Counted from the stretch's first letter, positions 36,612-46,471 are shown. The stretch is DNA of 60,844 bases from Saprospiraceae bacterium (GCA_028282725.1 JANQHF010000040.1:1-60844), one strand, 5' to 3'. Notes: generated from the sequence alone by a model not told the origin. Translations and numbers: made by a program.

Positions 36612-37229
36612 ATTGAAAACCTATGGCTTGCCCATAAGGAGCGCTTATTTTGGTGTTTGCATTCGCCACACCATGCCCCGGAATCCATGAATATGTTCGT
36701 CGGGGAAATTCATTCTTTTTTAGAGGTTATCTTTTACATGCCCTTTTTCCTTGGATTCATGCCAACTCTCTTCGGAGTGCATCCGGTGATCGTGCTGTCC
36801 ATAGCCATTGCCGGTATCACCTCGGGCAATCTGTTACACATCAATGAAAAAGTAGTTTCTGGCAAATACGGAATACTTGAAAAGGTCATACAAACTCCTT
36901 CCTACCATAGGGTACATCATACCCAGAATATCCGTTACATGGATACCAATTACAACTCCAGTACCGTGCTTTGGGATTGGCTCCTTGACACCTTACAACC
37001 CCTGCGCCCTGATGAAAAGGTCCGATATGGAATCACCCGGGATGTGAAAACTGATAGTTTTTTCGATGTTCAATTTGGTAGCTTCATTTTGCTGTTCAAG
37101 GATGTTTGGAAAGCACCAGGCTTCATGAATAAATTAAAATATCTGTTCAAACCTCCCGGCTGGTCTCATACAGGTAATCACACCGGACTGGTCTCAGAAC
37201 TAAAAACGCAATTGATTTCAAAAGGATAA
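36612..37229 (+). pseudogene. Fatty acid hydroxylase / sterol desaturase family, 5'-truncated
   Basis: The open frame starts only after a TGA at 36609-36611 and has no ATG before codon 26; the likely start would be the TTG at 36657. It reads 'LWLAHKERLFWCLHSPHHAPESMN', which is the second His box region (HxxHH) of the family, then membrane segments 'FLEVIFYMPFFLGF' and 'VIVLSIAIAGITSGNLL', the 'HRVHHTQN' His box and the usual end 'NYNSSTVLWDWLLDTLQPL'. The N-terminal half, with two membrane helices and the first HxxxH box, is absent. The di-iron site would be incomplete, so this is probably a remnant. It overlaps the next gene's upstream ATG by 1 nt (TAATG). Confidence 0.65.
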
Positions 37230-37276
37230 TGATACAAGTCAAAAGATCGAAACGTTCTCTTAACAAACCAACTACC

Positions 37277-38395
37277 ATGTCTCGCAGATTCGGTATTATC
37301 CTGGCATTGGCTCTGCTTTTTCTGACGTGCTCACAAGAAGACAGTATTGTGATCTCTTCATACAGCAATGCCAATGTTGAGGAGATAGCTTCAGGATACC
37401 AGGTTCCCTGGTCGATCGAGGTCATACAGGAAGAAGAATTTCTTTTTACAGACCGGTTAAATACCCTCTTTTACTACAAGGATGGTGACGTCCGGGTCAT
37501 TGAAAATATTCCTCAATCGAGGGATGCAAATGGTTATGGTGGTTTGATGGATGTCAGCTTACATCCGGATTTTGAATCCAACCGACTTGTCTATATAGCA
37601 TTTGTCGGAAACGATTACAAATTGAGAGTAGCACGATTTGAACTGAAGGGATTGAAAGCAGAACAACTTCAGATCATCTACACGGGAAGTCAGTTTTCTA
37701 TCGGTTCGCGCATCGAATGGGAAGATGATGATCACTTCTTTTTAAGTTATGGTGTAGGCGGGGACCCCTATCCGGAACCTGGCCCCCAGGATTTAAATGA
37801 TCCGAGGGGAAAGATTCATCGCTTCAGGATGACCGGACAAATTCCATCTGATAATCCCGTATTCCCGGGAAGTAGTGATCCGGCATCCGTTTGGAGCTAT
37901 GGTCATAGAAATCCACAAGGGCTCTATATGGATAAGGAGACAGGTCGGTTATATGCCCATGAACATGGTCCGCTTGGTGGCGACGAATTCAATGAAATTC
38001 AAAAAGGAGGGAATTACGGCTGGCCCTTATTTTCCTACGGCCTGAATTATGACAATACGGAAGTCTCTGATATGAGTGAGGCCGAAGCAGCTGTCCATAC
38101 AGTCCTGCCCATCAAGGCCTGGGGAACAGACTTCAGAATTGCGCCATCCGGCCTGATCAGGGCTAAAGGCAGTGTATTTGAAGAGTGGAATGATACTTTT
38201 CTACTTGGAGCCCTGAATCTGGAGCACCTCATTTCCTATAACATGGAGACAGGAGCCACCCGTATTCTGTTGTCCGGAATTGGAAGAGTAAGAGATATTG
38301 CACAGCTTCCCAGTGGTAATTTTTTGATCAGTATTGATCAGAATAGTCCTGATAATTTGGATTCAGGCAGGATCCTGAAACTGACGCCAAAATAG
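37277..38395 (+). CDS. PQQ-dependent sugar dehydrogenase family lipoprotein (GSDH/soluble glucose dehydrogenase type)
   Basis: Start placed at the ATG at 37277 because it gives a compact lipoprotein signal (MSRRFGIILALALLFLTC); an ATG at 37229 adds 16 basic residues. The six-bladed propeller shows 'VPWSIEV' (first blade), 'GLMDVSLHPDF', 'YGHRNPQGL' and 'HEHGPLGGDEFNEIQKGGNYGWP', the typical Ca/PQQ-site motif of the family. Length (372 aa mature range) is normal. Reaction: oxidation of aldose sugars at the periplasmic side with PQQ as cofactor, or a related aldose/sorbosone activity. No PQQ biosynthesis gene is in the window, so cofactor supply is unknown. Convergent with the TetR gene. Confidence 0.9.
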   Translation: MSRRFGIILALALLFLTCSQEDSIVISSYSNANVEEIASGYQVPWSIEVIQEEEFLFTDRLNTLFYYKDGDVRVIENIPQSRDANGYGGLMDVSLHPDFESNRLVYIAFVGNDYKLRVARFELKGLKAEQLQIIYTGSQFSIGSRIEWEDDDHFFLSYGVGGDPYPEPGPQDLNDPRGKIHRFRMTGQIPSDNPVFPGSSDPASVWSYGHRNPQGLYMDKETGRLYAHEHGPLGGDEFNEIQKGGNYGWPLFSYGLNYDNTEVSDMSEAEAAVHTVLPIKAWGTDFRIAPSGLIRAKGSVFEEWNDTFLLGALNLEHLISYNMETGATRILLSGIGRVRDIAQLPSGNFLISIDQNSPDNLDSGRILKLTPK

Positions 38396-38426
38396 ATCAA
38401 ATACAGGTAATGCTAACAGATTATGT

Positions 38427-39104
38427 TTACATCAGAATTTTTTGAACCATGTACCACATGGCGCCCTCTAAATCCTGGTATTTCTTCTGCCTGTTTTTGA
38501 TGTCCGTAAGTTTTGGTAAGTGTTCTGCAAAGAAAATCTGATTGTTTGCCATTTCAAACATATTACTTGCCAAAATATGCGGATATGGAAAATCCGGATT
38601 TACTTCTGAAATGAGGGAAGAAACCGTAGAAACCAATTCTTTGTAACTCTTAAACAACCCTTCCTTATTCTCTTCGTCAATATCGTGAACGTGGTAGGCT
38701 TTCGAACCCTCTTTGATCACGACTTCATGCAATTTATTTTCATTGATGTATTCGGTAAGAGGGCTCTCATTTGAAGCATTGACAATGTTGTGTACTGCAA
38801 TCTTTAGTCTTTTGACAGGGTCTTCAATATTCCTTGTATATGTGATGATCAGGTAGTGTACCCATTCCCAATACCAACAGGTCAAAAAGAGCAATAGGAA
38901 GTGCTTGTTGTTAAAATATCTGTAGACTGAAGATTCCGTGGAATCTATTCGAATAGCCAATTTTTTAAAAGTAAACCCCTCAAATCCAATTTCATCTAGT
39001 AGTAAAATACTGTTTTTCAATAGTTTATGCCCGTATTCGGAGTCTTGAGGGTCTCTGTTAAACAGCTTGGGGTTAATATTAAACTTGATATCGAATCTTC
39101 CCAA
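38427..39104 (-). CDS. TetR/AcrR family transcriptional regulator
   Basis: 225 aa; start is a TTG at 39104 since no in-frame ATG exists before the HTH and a stop lies just upstream. The N-terminal HTH is recognisable at about residues 25-70 ('LLKNSILLLDEIGFEGFTFKKLAIRID' helix-turn-helix context, then 'STESSVYRYFNNKHFLLLFL'). The remainder is an all-helical ligand-binding and dimer domain with no assignable ligand. It is divergent from the SulP/carbonic anhydrase pair, and two palindromes lie in the 171-bp gap, making autoregulation or control of that pair plausible. Confidence 0.9.
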   Translation of the reverse strand: MGRFDIKFNINPKLFNRDPQDSEYGHKLLKNSILLLDEIGFEGFTFKKLAIRIDSTESSVYRYFNNKHFLLLFLTCWYWEWVHYLIITYTRNIEDPVKRLKIAVHNIVNASNESPLTEYINENKLHEVVIKEGSKAYHVHDIDEENKEGLFKSYKELVSTVSSLISEVNPDFPYPHILASNMFEMANNQIFFAEHLPKLTDIKNRQKKYQDLEGAMWYMVQKILM

Positions 39105-39157
39105 TGAACTTTTTGATTAACAATATACAAATACTATCAAACAATGTTGCTTTAGTT

Positions 39158-39178
39158 TTGTTAACTATTATTTAACAA
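39158..39178. promoter_or_regulatory. Inverted repeat in TetR/SulP intergenic region (site 1)
   Basis: Perfect 7-bp arms TTGTTAA and TTAACAA separated by 7 nt, located 54 nt upstream of the TetR start. The size is in the range of TetR-family operators. Assignment as an operator is inferred from position only. Confidence 0.4.
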
Positions 39179-39186
39179 CCATAAAT

Positions 39187-39227
39187 GATAGTAACACTAT
39201 CTAATATGGGAGTAAATTATATTTTTG
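39187..39227 (+). promoter_or_regulatory. Candidate operator (site 2) and SulP promoter
   Basis: GATAGT-AAC-ACTATC (39187-39201) is a perfect 15-bp palindrome. It ends 18 nt before TATTTTTG (39220-39227), which fits the Bacteroidota -7 box TAnnTTTG on the plus strand, 49 nt before the SulP ATG. The palindrome occupies the -33 region, so binding there would block the promoter. No TTG -33 element is seen. Confidence 0.45.
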
Positions 39228-39275
39228 TTCTTTTAAAAACATTGTTAAGTCTTTCAACACTTCAACTTTTACAGA

Positions 39276-40907
39276 ATGAATAGCACCTTAAAACTTTTTA
39301 CAGCAAACAATTTGAAGAATGATATTCCCGCGAGTATTGTAGTCTTCTTTGTTGCTATACCATTGTGTCTTGGAATCGCGTTAGCAAGCGGCGCACCACT
39401 TTTTTCCGGACTAATTGCAGGAATCGTCGGTGGTATTGTAGTAGGTTCTCTTAGCGGATCGCAGGTTGGGGTGAGTGGTCCTGCTGCCGGATTAGCGGCG
39501 ATTGTATTAGCTGCAATAGCAAGTCTGGGTGGATATCAAAATTTTCTTCTGGCGGTCGTCTTAGGAGGTGCTATCCAAATACTTTTCGGTGTTCTCCGGG
39601 CAGGAATAATCGGATATTATTTCCCGTCATCGGTTATTAAAGGAATGTTGACAGGAATTGGCATTATCATTATTCTCAAGCAAATACCACATTTCTTTGG
39701 GTACGACGCTGATCCCGAGGGGGATTTTGCATTTGTTCAAGTCGATGGAGAAAATACATTTTCAGAAATCTTTGTCGCTCTCAATTACATCAGCATTGGT
39801 CCTACGGTAATAGCCCTTGTATCACTCGGAATTCTGATTCTTTGGAATAATGTTCTTTCTAAAAAAGCAAAGATCTTTCAATTAGTACAAGGACCATTGG
39901 TCGCAGTAGTGATTGGCATTATATATCACGTTTTCACAAGAGGCAGTTCTAACTTTGGTATGAATACAGATCAACTTGTGAAAGTCCCTATTCCGGAAGA
40001 TACAGCGTCCTTTCTTGCCCAATTTAATTTTCCCAATTTTGGTGCCATAACGAATCCGGAAATTTGGGTTGTAGCCTTTACTTTAGCACTAGTGGCAAGT
40101 TTAGAAACTTTGTTATGTGTAGAAGCCACGGACCGCTTGGATCCACAAAAGAGGGTGACGCCGACCAATCGTGAACTCCTTGCTCAAGGTACGGGAAACG
40201 TAATTTCAGGTCTCATCGGTGGACTACCAATCACCCAGGTTATTGTACGTAGTTCTGCAAATATTCAATCAGGAGTAAAAACCAAGATGTCAGCAGTCAT
40301 CCACGGCTTTCTTTTGTTGATATCAATCGTTTTGATACCACGATTGTTGAATATGATCCCACTATCTGTACTTGCGGCCATACTATTTATGGTTGGATAT
40401 AAACTGGCAAAACCTGCCCTTTTCAAAACGATGTACAACTTGGGCTGGAAGCAATTTGTACCCTTTATGGTCACTGTTACCGGAATTATATTTACAGACT
40501 TGCTTATTGGTCTGGGACTGGGATTGGCCGTAGGGGTTGTCGTTGTTCTTATAAAGAGTTACCAGAATTCACATTTCCTCCATATTGAAGGAGAAGATGT
40601 GCCGGATGGCAGGATAAAAATGACTTTAGCAGAAGAAGTAACGTTTTTCAACAAAGGGTCAATACTAAAGGAACTGGATAACCTGCCTGAAAACTCATAT
40701 CTGGAGTTAGATGTCAGGAATACGCGTTACCTTGACAATGATATAATTGAAATTTTAGATGATTTCGCTTATAAAGCCGATCTCAGAAATATAACCATTA
40801 AGCTTATTTCGGAAAGAGGAATTGTTGAAAACCCGAGTAGTTATCTGGAATTTTTTAGACTAACGCCAAAAAATGATTTATATAAAACGGTTGGTGAAAG
40901 CAAGTAA
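39276..40907 (+). CDS. SulP family anion transporter with STAS domain (bicarbonate/sulfate type)
   Basis: 543 aa. The first ~410 residues hold the SulP membrane core: 'DIPASIVVFFVAIPLCLGIALASG' opening, 'GSQVGVSGPAAGLAAIV' (the substrate-binding repeat), 'FPSSVIKGMLTGIGIIIILKQIPHF' and 'ETLLCVEATDRLDP'. A C-terminal STAS-like domain (about 440-535, 'LPENSYLELDVRNTRYLDNDIIEIL') faces the cytoplasm. The gene is followed 65 nt later by a beta-carbonic anhydrase, a pairing known for SulP proteins that move bicarbonate (BicA-like), so bicarbonate uptake is more likely than sulfate. Substrate is inferred from context only. Confidence 0.92.
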   Translation: MNSTLKLFTANNLKNDIPASIVVFFVAIPLCLGIALASGAPLFSGLIAGIVGGIVVGSLSGSQVGVSGPAAGLAAIVLAAIASLGGYQNFLLAVVLGGAIQILFGVLRAGIIGYYFPSSVIKGMLTGIGIIIILKQIPHFFGYDADPEGDFAFVQVDGENTFSEIFVALNYISIGPTVIALVSLGILILWNNVLSKKAKIFQLVQGPLVAVVIGIIYHVFTRGSSNFGMNTDQLVKVPIPEDTASFLAQFNFPNFGAITNPEIWVVAFTLALVASLETLLCVEATDRLDPQKRVTPTNRELLAQGTGNVISGLIGGLPITQVIVRSSANIQSGVKTKMSAVIHGFLLLISIVLIPRLLNMIPLSVLAAILFMVGYKLAKPALFKTMYNLGWKQFVPFMVTVTGIIFTDLLIGLGLGLAVGVVVVLIKSYQNSHFLHIEGEDVPDGRIKMTLAEEVTFFNKGSILKELDNLPENSYLELDVRNTRYLDNDIIEILDDFAYKADLRNITIKLISERGIVENPSSYLEFFRLTPKNDLYKTVGESK

Positions 40908-40972
40908 TAGCACCTTAGCGAATACTAGCAAAGAAACCAGCTACATTTTTCTTAAAAAAATTAATTCAAAAC

Positions 40973-41617
40973 ATGGAGAATTTATTAATACATCACACAC
41001 ATACCAAGGAGTCTCAATCGGTGGTCAGTCCTTCAACAGCACTGCAACTCTTGAAAGATGGAAATCAAAGATTTCTTGGAAAGTCCACTATATCCCGATC
41101 TTTTGATGAGCAAATAAAACTCACGTCAACAGGTCAATACCCATTCGCGGCAGTTGTAAGTTGCATAGATTCCAGGATACCGACAGAAATTGTATTTGAC
41201 CAGGGCATCGGAGATATTTTCAATGCGCGTATAGCAGGCAATTTCGTTAATGAGGATATATTAGGAAGTCTTGAGTTTGCTTGCAAACTGGCCGGATCTA
41301 AATTGATCGTGATCATGGGCCATACTTCTTGTGGCGCCGTAAAAGGTGCCTGCGATGATGCTAAGCTTGGGAATCTGACAAACATGCTCGCCAAGATCAG
41401 ACCTGCCGTAGATGCAGTGAAAACTGAAGAAGGAGCAGACAGGAGTAGTAAGAATATTCAATTCGTTAATAAGGTCGCTAAAGTGAATGTTCAAAAAACG
41501 ATTGAGAACTTACTGGATGGAAGTCAGGTACTTAAAGAAATGCAGGATAACGGTGAGATACAGATCGTAGGAGCCATGTATGATGTAGGGTCGGGAAAAG
41601 TAGAATTCGACATATAA
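40973..41617 (+). CDS. Beta-class carbonic anhydrase
   Basis: 214 aa cytoplasmic zinc enzyme interconverting CO2 and bicarbonate. Zinc ligands are all visible: Cys64 with the catalytic Asp66-Arg68 dyad in 'SCIDSR', and His117 and Cys120 in 'MGHTSCGAVKGA'. 'GDIFNARIAGN' and the C-terminal 'GAMYDVGSGKVEF' are family hallmarks. No signal peptide. Probably co-transcribed with the SulP gene; together they would bring in and equilibrate inorganic carbon, as needed by carboxylases or in CO2-poor marine settings (inferred). Confidence 0.96.
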   Translation: MENLLIHHTHTKESQSVVSPSTALQLLKDGNQRFLGKSTISRSFDEQIKLTSTGQYPFAAVVSCIDSRIPTEIVFDQGIGDIFNARIAGNFVNEDILGSLEFACKLAGSKLIVIMGHTSCGAVKGACDDAKLGNLTNMLAKIRPAVDAVKTEEGADRSSKNIQFVNKVAKVNVQKTIENLLDGSQVLKEMQDNGEIQIVGAMYDVGSGKVEFDI

Positions 41618-41630
41618 TCAATAAGCACAT

Positions 41631-41645
41631 AAGAACTTGGTTCTT
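41631..41645 (+). terminator. Small hairpin after carbonic anhydrase gene
   Basis: AAGAAC-TTG-GTTCTT, perfect 6-bp arms with a 3-nt loop, 13 nt after the carbonic anhydrase stop and followed by a modestly T-rich stretch. A second AT-rich hairpin (AAATAC / GTATTT) lies at 41734-41755 between the two convergent genes. Either could end transcription; both are weak. Confidence 0.4.
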
Positions 41646-41820
41646 TATTCGTTTGGTCAATGCTGTAAGCTTCCTTCAATTTTTGCACTTGCTATCAGAA
41701 CACTTCAAATACATGGGACTGTCTTAGCTACATAAATACTTATAAATATGTATTTTCTAAGTTCCCTCTGGAAGTTGGAATTATGAATTGAATATTAGCG
41801 GCAGGTTACACAAAATTGCA

Positions 41821-44800
41821 TTATCCCTCTTCTGCCTTTCTTCTGTTGTCCTCGCTGTTTGTGTCAATCAATTTATTGAATGGATCGATACCAATTTCAA
41901 AAGGCTCTTTTTCTACAATAATTGAAAACTCATTTTCAATTTCTGTGATTTTGTGTTTTTTCAAATAGAGTATTTCTTCCTCGCCTTCATCATTCAATGC
42001 AAAAATTCCAACTTCAATATAGTCGGTCAGCGGAAATGATTGTTTAGGCCTGCTTGAGCCCTCCCTGTATACTGCAAGACTGTCACCCTGTGCATTTTTA
42101 TAAATTCTCCTACCGCGGTCATCTGCACGATATTTCACGACCTCTGCAGAGAATGACACCTCAAAGGTTCCGTCTTCCAATTCTTTGTAAGAATTGTCGA
42201 TGATCCTGTTATTATAGACAGTAATATGTTCAAAACTGTCATCAATAAAATACTGCAGGCTGTCCGGCGTCGCAGCTCTCAGGTACTCCAACAACTCCAG
42301 GCAGGTCGTATAAGGGGGTTCCTGAAATCCGACATCCTGGACATATCTACTGAGTGCCATATTCAAAGAGTCTTCTCCTATATAATCGCTCAATGCATAA
42401 AAAATCAAAGAACCCTTATTGTAGTGAATATGCGGTTGATTCTCGACATAAGCCAATGGCAATTCCTTTTTCCGTTCGATTGTCCTTCCCAAAAGATATT
42501 TGTCCAGGGCATCCTTTAAAAATGTGCGCATCTGGTCCTTCCCATTTTCTTGTTCAAGTACTTTCAGCGACACATATTCCGAAAGACTTTCAGACATCAC
42601 CGTTGCACCCTGGACCTTTGCACCAATTACCTGGTGAGCCCACCATTGATGAGCAATTTCGTGGGCGCTGATCGAAAATGGATAGTCCACTCCGTCTCCT
42701 TCATCGTCTACATCGGCAATAAATCCCACACCTTCCGAAAAGGGTACGGTATTGGCAAATGATTGTGCAAATCCCCCACCTGATACGGGAAATTCCAAAA
42801 TTCTCATTTGATCGTGCTGATAGGGAGAAAAGTGATCCGAGCAATAGGATAATGCTGCTTTAGCCCCCTTCATCATCCGTTCCAGGTTAAAGTCATGCCC
42901 TTTGTGATAATAAATGGTGACCGGCAATCCGCGCCATTCATCCTTATACTCTTCGTACCGGGCAGAAATGATACTGTAGAAATGCAACATCCTGGATTGC
43001 ATTTTATAGTGGAAATATCTTCGGCCATCTTCAGTCCATTCCCGCTGAAGTTTACCCGGAGTCATGGCAATTTGATCTTCTGATGTACTTACGACGGCTT
43101 CGAAGTCTATCCAGTCTGCATCGACAGAGATATAATTATTTTGCAGAGAAAGAGAGTCCGTAGGCGGGGCAAACCGTTCCTTTGGCTCAAGTTCATATCT
43201 CCTGCGCGTCTTGTCATCCGTCAATTCTACAAAATCGTTATAGCCGATGCTTGGAAAATATGAACTGTTAAAAAATGTCCCATTCTTTCTTACAGGCGAT
43301 CGATTATGCAATACTGTGTTGGGGCGATTCTCAATGATAAATGTCAATTCGATGCTATCACCAGGCTGCATCGGCGCGTTCAGGGCAAAGAGTTGCACGT
43401 TGTGAATGGTATCTTTTTTAAAGGTTCCGGGTACGCTGATATTAATTTGTGGGATCGCTCGATTGTGATGGATCATAATGGTATCAATTGGATCTGCAGT
43501 CTTATTGACAAGGAGATAAATTCCATCTCCCCTGATGTCACGTGATTTTGGATACAGATCCACATTGAGACCTATATCGACAATTCGCGGTTGAGCCAGG
43601 TATTGAAATTTCTTGTATTTCTTTTCGATTTCTGCCGTGCGTGCTTCTCGCTCCTTACTTGAAATAAACGGCTCATTGATATTGGTCTCGGTATAGATCC
43701 AGCCTCCAAATCCGAGGAACATAATCAGGCCTAGTGAAATACTCCCAAGAACTAACGGATTCATTCGATGCCTGACACTTCTGAAAATTTTTACAAATGA
43801 ATCTCTCATACCCCTTCTCCATAGCGTAAATGAAATGGTGGCCAACACAAGTCCCAATCCCAGCCAGTAAAACTTGTATAAAAAATAGCCGGGAAGCGTG
43901 CTTCCATACTTCGACATATCAGAATAAAAGGCATTTGGTCCTTCATTAAATTTGAACAGATCTTGTTCAATGCCGGCATTGTCCAGGAAGTTGGTACCTA
44001 TCGAAATGGTCAATAGCACAAATAAGGCCAGGTAAAAATTTGGGAATAGTGTGAAAAAGAAAAAGGCAAGAAGTGCCCATACAACATAATTGATCAATTT
44101 TACTCCATACAGGTCAAACAGGTATAAGTCAAATTCAAAATTGAAATATCCATAGTATATCTGGATGATCACACCAGTAACCATAATGATCGCTAATAAG
44201 ATTACTTGCATGATCACAACACTAAAAAACTTGGAGAGCAGAAAACCGAATGACCTGGCCGCAGTGGCATCTTCAAGTTGAAAGATCCTGACAGTTTCGG
44301 GACGATGAATAAGCAAACCCGTATATATAAATGTCAGCAATGTGATAAACATGCTAAAAGTAAAACCAGGAATGGTCAACAATTGCCTCGTTACGGGAAG
44401 AGTATTGGTTTGGAAAATCTGGCCACTGACTGCAACCAGAATTATGATGAACAACACTCCAATAATACTGACAACGATAAAGGGTCCACCTTTTAAAATA
44501 TATTTCAGATCGATCTTTGACAATGCCCAGGCCGAGCCCAGGGTATGCCCCACTCCAAATTGATATGATGCGGGTGGCAATTTGATCCTTTGGATCAGTC
44601 CTGGTTTTTCATCGACCCTTGTCCTGGGCCCGACTTCCTTTTTCCAGAATTTCAGGGATATTGGTTCATAGTCGAATGAAAATTTATAGTAGGTCACTAA
44701 AAAAATGACCAGGCTCACGAGGATCCAGATAACCCGATTCTGAATGACCACCGAATTGCCGATTGGAGGAAGCAATTCATTTTGCTCGGTTATCGTCCAA

Positions 44801-45477
44801 TATTTCGTGTAATAAAGGACTGAGTTCAAACCGAAGGGATCGAGATAGGCACCCAGCCTGTCATAATCCAGGTTTGCCAGGAAGGCATCTGCCATTCCCT
44901 GGCCAAAGAACAGGACGGCAATGGCTATAAATCCGGCAATGATACTCCGGGAATATAAAGTTACCGCAAATACGATGGCGCTGAAAAGAAATAGATTGGG
45001 CAAAACAAAAATGAGATAAATCTGCAAGAAGGCAGACCAATTGGTCGGTGCAACAAGGTTTTGATCCACACCTGGTAAGGTGACACCCATTTGAATACCT
45101 ACACCCAGGATGAGCAACAAAATGAAAGAGATCAACAGACCAACCAAAAATTTCCCCAGGATATAATCGCGTTTGCTGAAGGGAAAACTATACAGCAAAT
45201 GGTAGGCATCACTTTTAAAATCCTTCTGTACCGTAGCTCCAACGATCGAAGGCAGCAGGAAGAAAGCAATGGATGTAAAACTCCCGATGAATAAAGTCAA
45301 TTGTAAAGGCGAGTTGATATAGACCAGGCCGCTCACTGTCGATGTACTACTTTCAAATATTCCACCTTGTGCAGCCATCATCAGTGCTCCAAAACCCGCA
45401 AGTGCAAGGGCATATACATAAAAAAGTGGCTTGTTAAACCATTGATTAAACTCGAATGAAAAAATAGTTTTAAACAT
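41821..45477 (-). CDS. ABC-2 permease fused to M1 family metallopeptidase domain (1218 aa)
   Basis: The N-terminal ~570 residues hold about twelve membrane helices in two blocks, like ABC-2 permeases ('FNQWFNKPLFYVYALALAGFG' opening). After the last helix (about 595-615), the periplasmic C-terminal part is an M1 (gluzincin) peptidase: zinc motif HEIAH at 939-943, followed by 'QWWAHQV' and the third ligand Glu963 in 'VMSESLSEY'. A 'GGGFAQSFANTVPF' segment takes the place of the usual GAMEN exopeptidase loop. This fused layout is known in Bacteroidota, where the partner ATPase is adjacent, as here (15 nt upstream). The substrate is unknown; coupling of export to peptide trimming is inferred. 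Confidence 0.92.
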   Translation of the reverse strand: MFKTIFSFEFNQWFNKPLFYVYALALAGFGALMMAAQGGIFESSTSTVSGLVYINSPLQLTLFIGSFTSIAFFLLPSIVGATVQKDFKSDAYHLLYSFPFSKRDYILGKFLVGLLISFILLLILGVGIQMGVTLPGVDQNLVAPTNWSAFLQIYLIFVLPNLFLFSAIVFAVTLYSRSIIAGFIAIAVLFFGQGMADAFLANLDYDRLGAYLDPFGLNSVLYYTKYWTITEQNELLPPIGNSVVIQNRVIWILVSLVIFLVTYYKFSFDYEPISLKFWKKEVGPRTRVDEKPGLIQRIKLPPASYQFGVGHTLGSAWALSKIDLKYILKGGPFIVVSIIGVLFIIILVAVSGQIFQTNTLPVTRQLLTIPGFTFSMFITLLTFIYTGLLIHRPETVRIFQLEDATAARSFGFLLSKFFSVVIMQVILLAIIMVTGVIIQIYYGYFNFEFDLYLFDLYGVKLINYVVWALLAFFFFTLFPNFYLALFVLLTISIGTNFLDNAGIEQDLFKFNEGPNAFYSDMSKYGSTLPGYFLYKFYWLGLGLVLATISFTLWRRGMRDSFVKIFRSVRHRMNPLVLGSISLGLIMFLGFGGWIYTETNINEPFISSKEREARTAEIEKKYKKFQYLAQPRIVDIGLNVDLYPKSRDIRGDGIYLLVNKTADPIDTIMIHHNRAIPQINISVPGTFKKDTIHNVQLFALNAPMQPGDSIELTFIIENRPNTVLHNRSPVRKNGTFFNSSYFPSIGYNDFVELTDDKTRRRYELEPKERFAPPTDSLSLQNNYISVDADWIDFEAVVSTSEDQIAMTPGKLQREWTEDGRRYFHYKMQSRMLHFYSIISARYEEYKDEWRGLPVTIYYHKGHDFNLERMMKGAKAALSYCSDHFSPYQHDQMRILEFPVSGGGFAQSFANTVPFSEGVGFIADVDDEGDGVDYPFSISAHEIAHQWWAHQVIGAKVQGATVMSESLSEYVSLKVLEQENGKDQMRTFLKDALDKYLLGRTIERKKELPLAYVENQPHIHYNKGSLIFYALSDYIGEDSLNMALSRYVQDVGFQEPPYTTCLELLEYLRAATPDSLQYFIDDSFEHITVYNNRIIDNSYKELEDGTFEVSFSAEVVKYRADDRGRRIYKNAQGDSLAVYREGSSRPKQSFPLTDYIEVGIFALNDEGEEEILYLKKHKITEIENEFSIIVEKEPFEIGIDPFNKLIDTNSEDNRRKAEEG

Positions 45478-45491
45478 CTATTTCTTTTGAT

Positions 45492-46370
45492 CTAATTCTG
45501 GAATCCATTCAGATAGGAAAAATATACATCATGCAAAACCGGTTTGACACTTTGGAATTCAGGCCCGGGGTGCTCCGGATGAAAGACCCTTAGATTCAAG
45601 GTGTCATCCGGGTTAAAGGAAGTGGATAATACCTGGTATTCTGCTGAAGCAGCATCCAATTCATCCCTGTGCACCACTTTGGTAAACACCTTGGACTCAA
45701 GCTTTTCCATAGCCTCTCCGGGAACTGTGCGCACCAGGATCCGCCCTTCATGCATGATAGCCATATCATTGCAAAGTTCTTCTACATCTTCGACAATGTG
45801 TGTGCTGAAAACAACGATGTGATCACGACCGATCTCTCTCAGGACATTTAAGAATCGTCTTCTTTCGGCAGGATCCAGACCCGCTGTGGGCTCATCTACT
45901 ATGATAAGTTTGGGTTTGTTCAACAGCATTTGGGCAATACCAAATCTTTGCTTCATTCCTCCTGAGTAACTGGAAACACTCTTCTTCCGTACATCTGTCA
46001 GATTGGTTATTTCAAGCAGGTACTTCACCATTTCGTTGCGTTCCTTTTTATTCGTAATACCCTTCAGGGTTGCGAAATACTGAAGTAGTTCCCATGCCGA
46101 TATCCCGGGATAAACACCAAACTCCTGCGGAAGATAGCCCAAAACCTTCCTGAGGGCAGCTTTGTCCTCCAGGATATTGATATCATCCAGGGTAATAGTA
46201 CCGCCATCCGGCTCCTGTAAGGTGGCAATGGTACGCATCATTGTGGATTTTCCTGCACCATTCGGTCCCAATAATCCAAACATTCCGGTATTGATATCCA
46301 GGTGGATATCATCAAGGGCCTTCACACCGTTTTTGTAGGTTTTGCTAAGGTTTTTTATACTGAGCAGCAT
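45492..46370 (-). CDS. ABC transporter ATP-binding protein
   Basis: 292 aa from the ATG at 46370 (a TTG one codon earlier is also open). Walker A 'GPNGAGKST', Q-loop 'LPQEFG', ABC signature 'YSGGMKQR', Walker B 'LIIVDEPTAGLDP' and H-loop 'STHIVEDV' are all intact. It belongs to the ABC-2 type ATPases that drive the permease encoded directly downstream (15-nt gap). Cytoplasmic; two copies would power the ABC/M1 fusion protein. Confidence 0.95.
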   Translation of the reverse strand: MLLSIKNLSKTYKNGVKALDDIHLDINTGMFGLLGPNGAGKSTMMRTIATLQEPDGGTITLDDINILEDKAALRKVLGYLPQEFGVYPGISAWELLQYFATLKGITNKKERNEMVKYLLEITNLTDVRKKSVSSYSGGMKQRFGIAQMLLNKPKLIIVDEPTAGLDPAERRRFLNVLREIGRDHIVVFSTHIVEDVEELCNDMAIMHEGRILVRTVPGEAMEKLESKVFTKVVHRDELDAASAEYQVLSTSFNPDDTLNLRVFHPEHPGPEFQSVKPVLHDVYFSYLNGFQN

Positions 46371-46471
46371 CAACGTTTTATTTAGACGCCCAAGATAAAA
46401 CCTTAATACGGGACCAATGACGAATTAGACGATTGGAGTGGAATTATCGATGTAAGTAAGCCTATCCCGTC

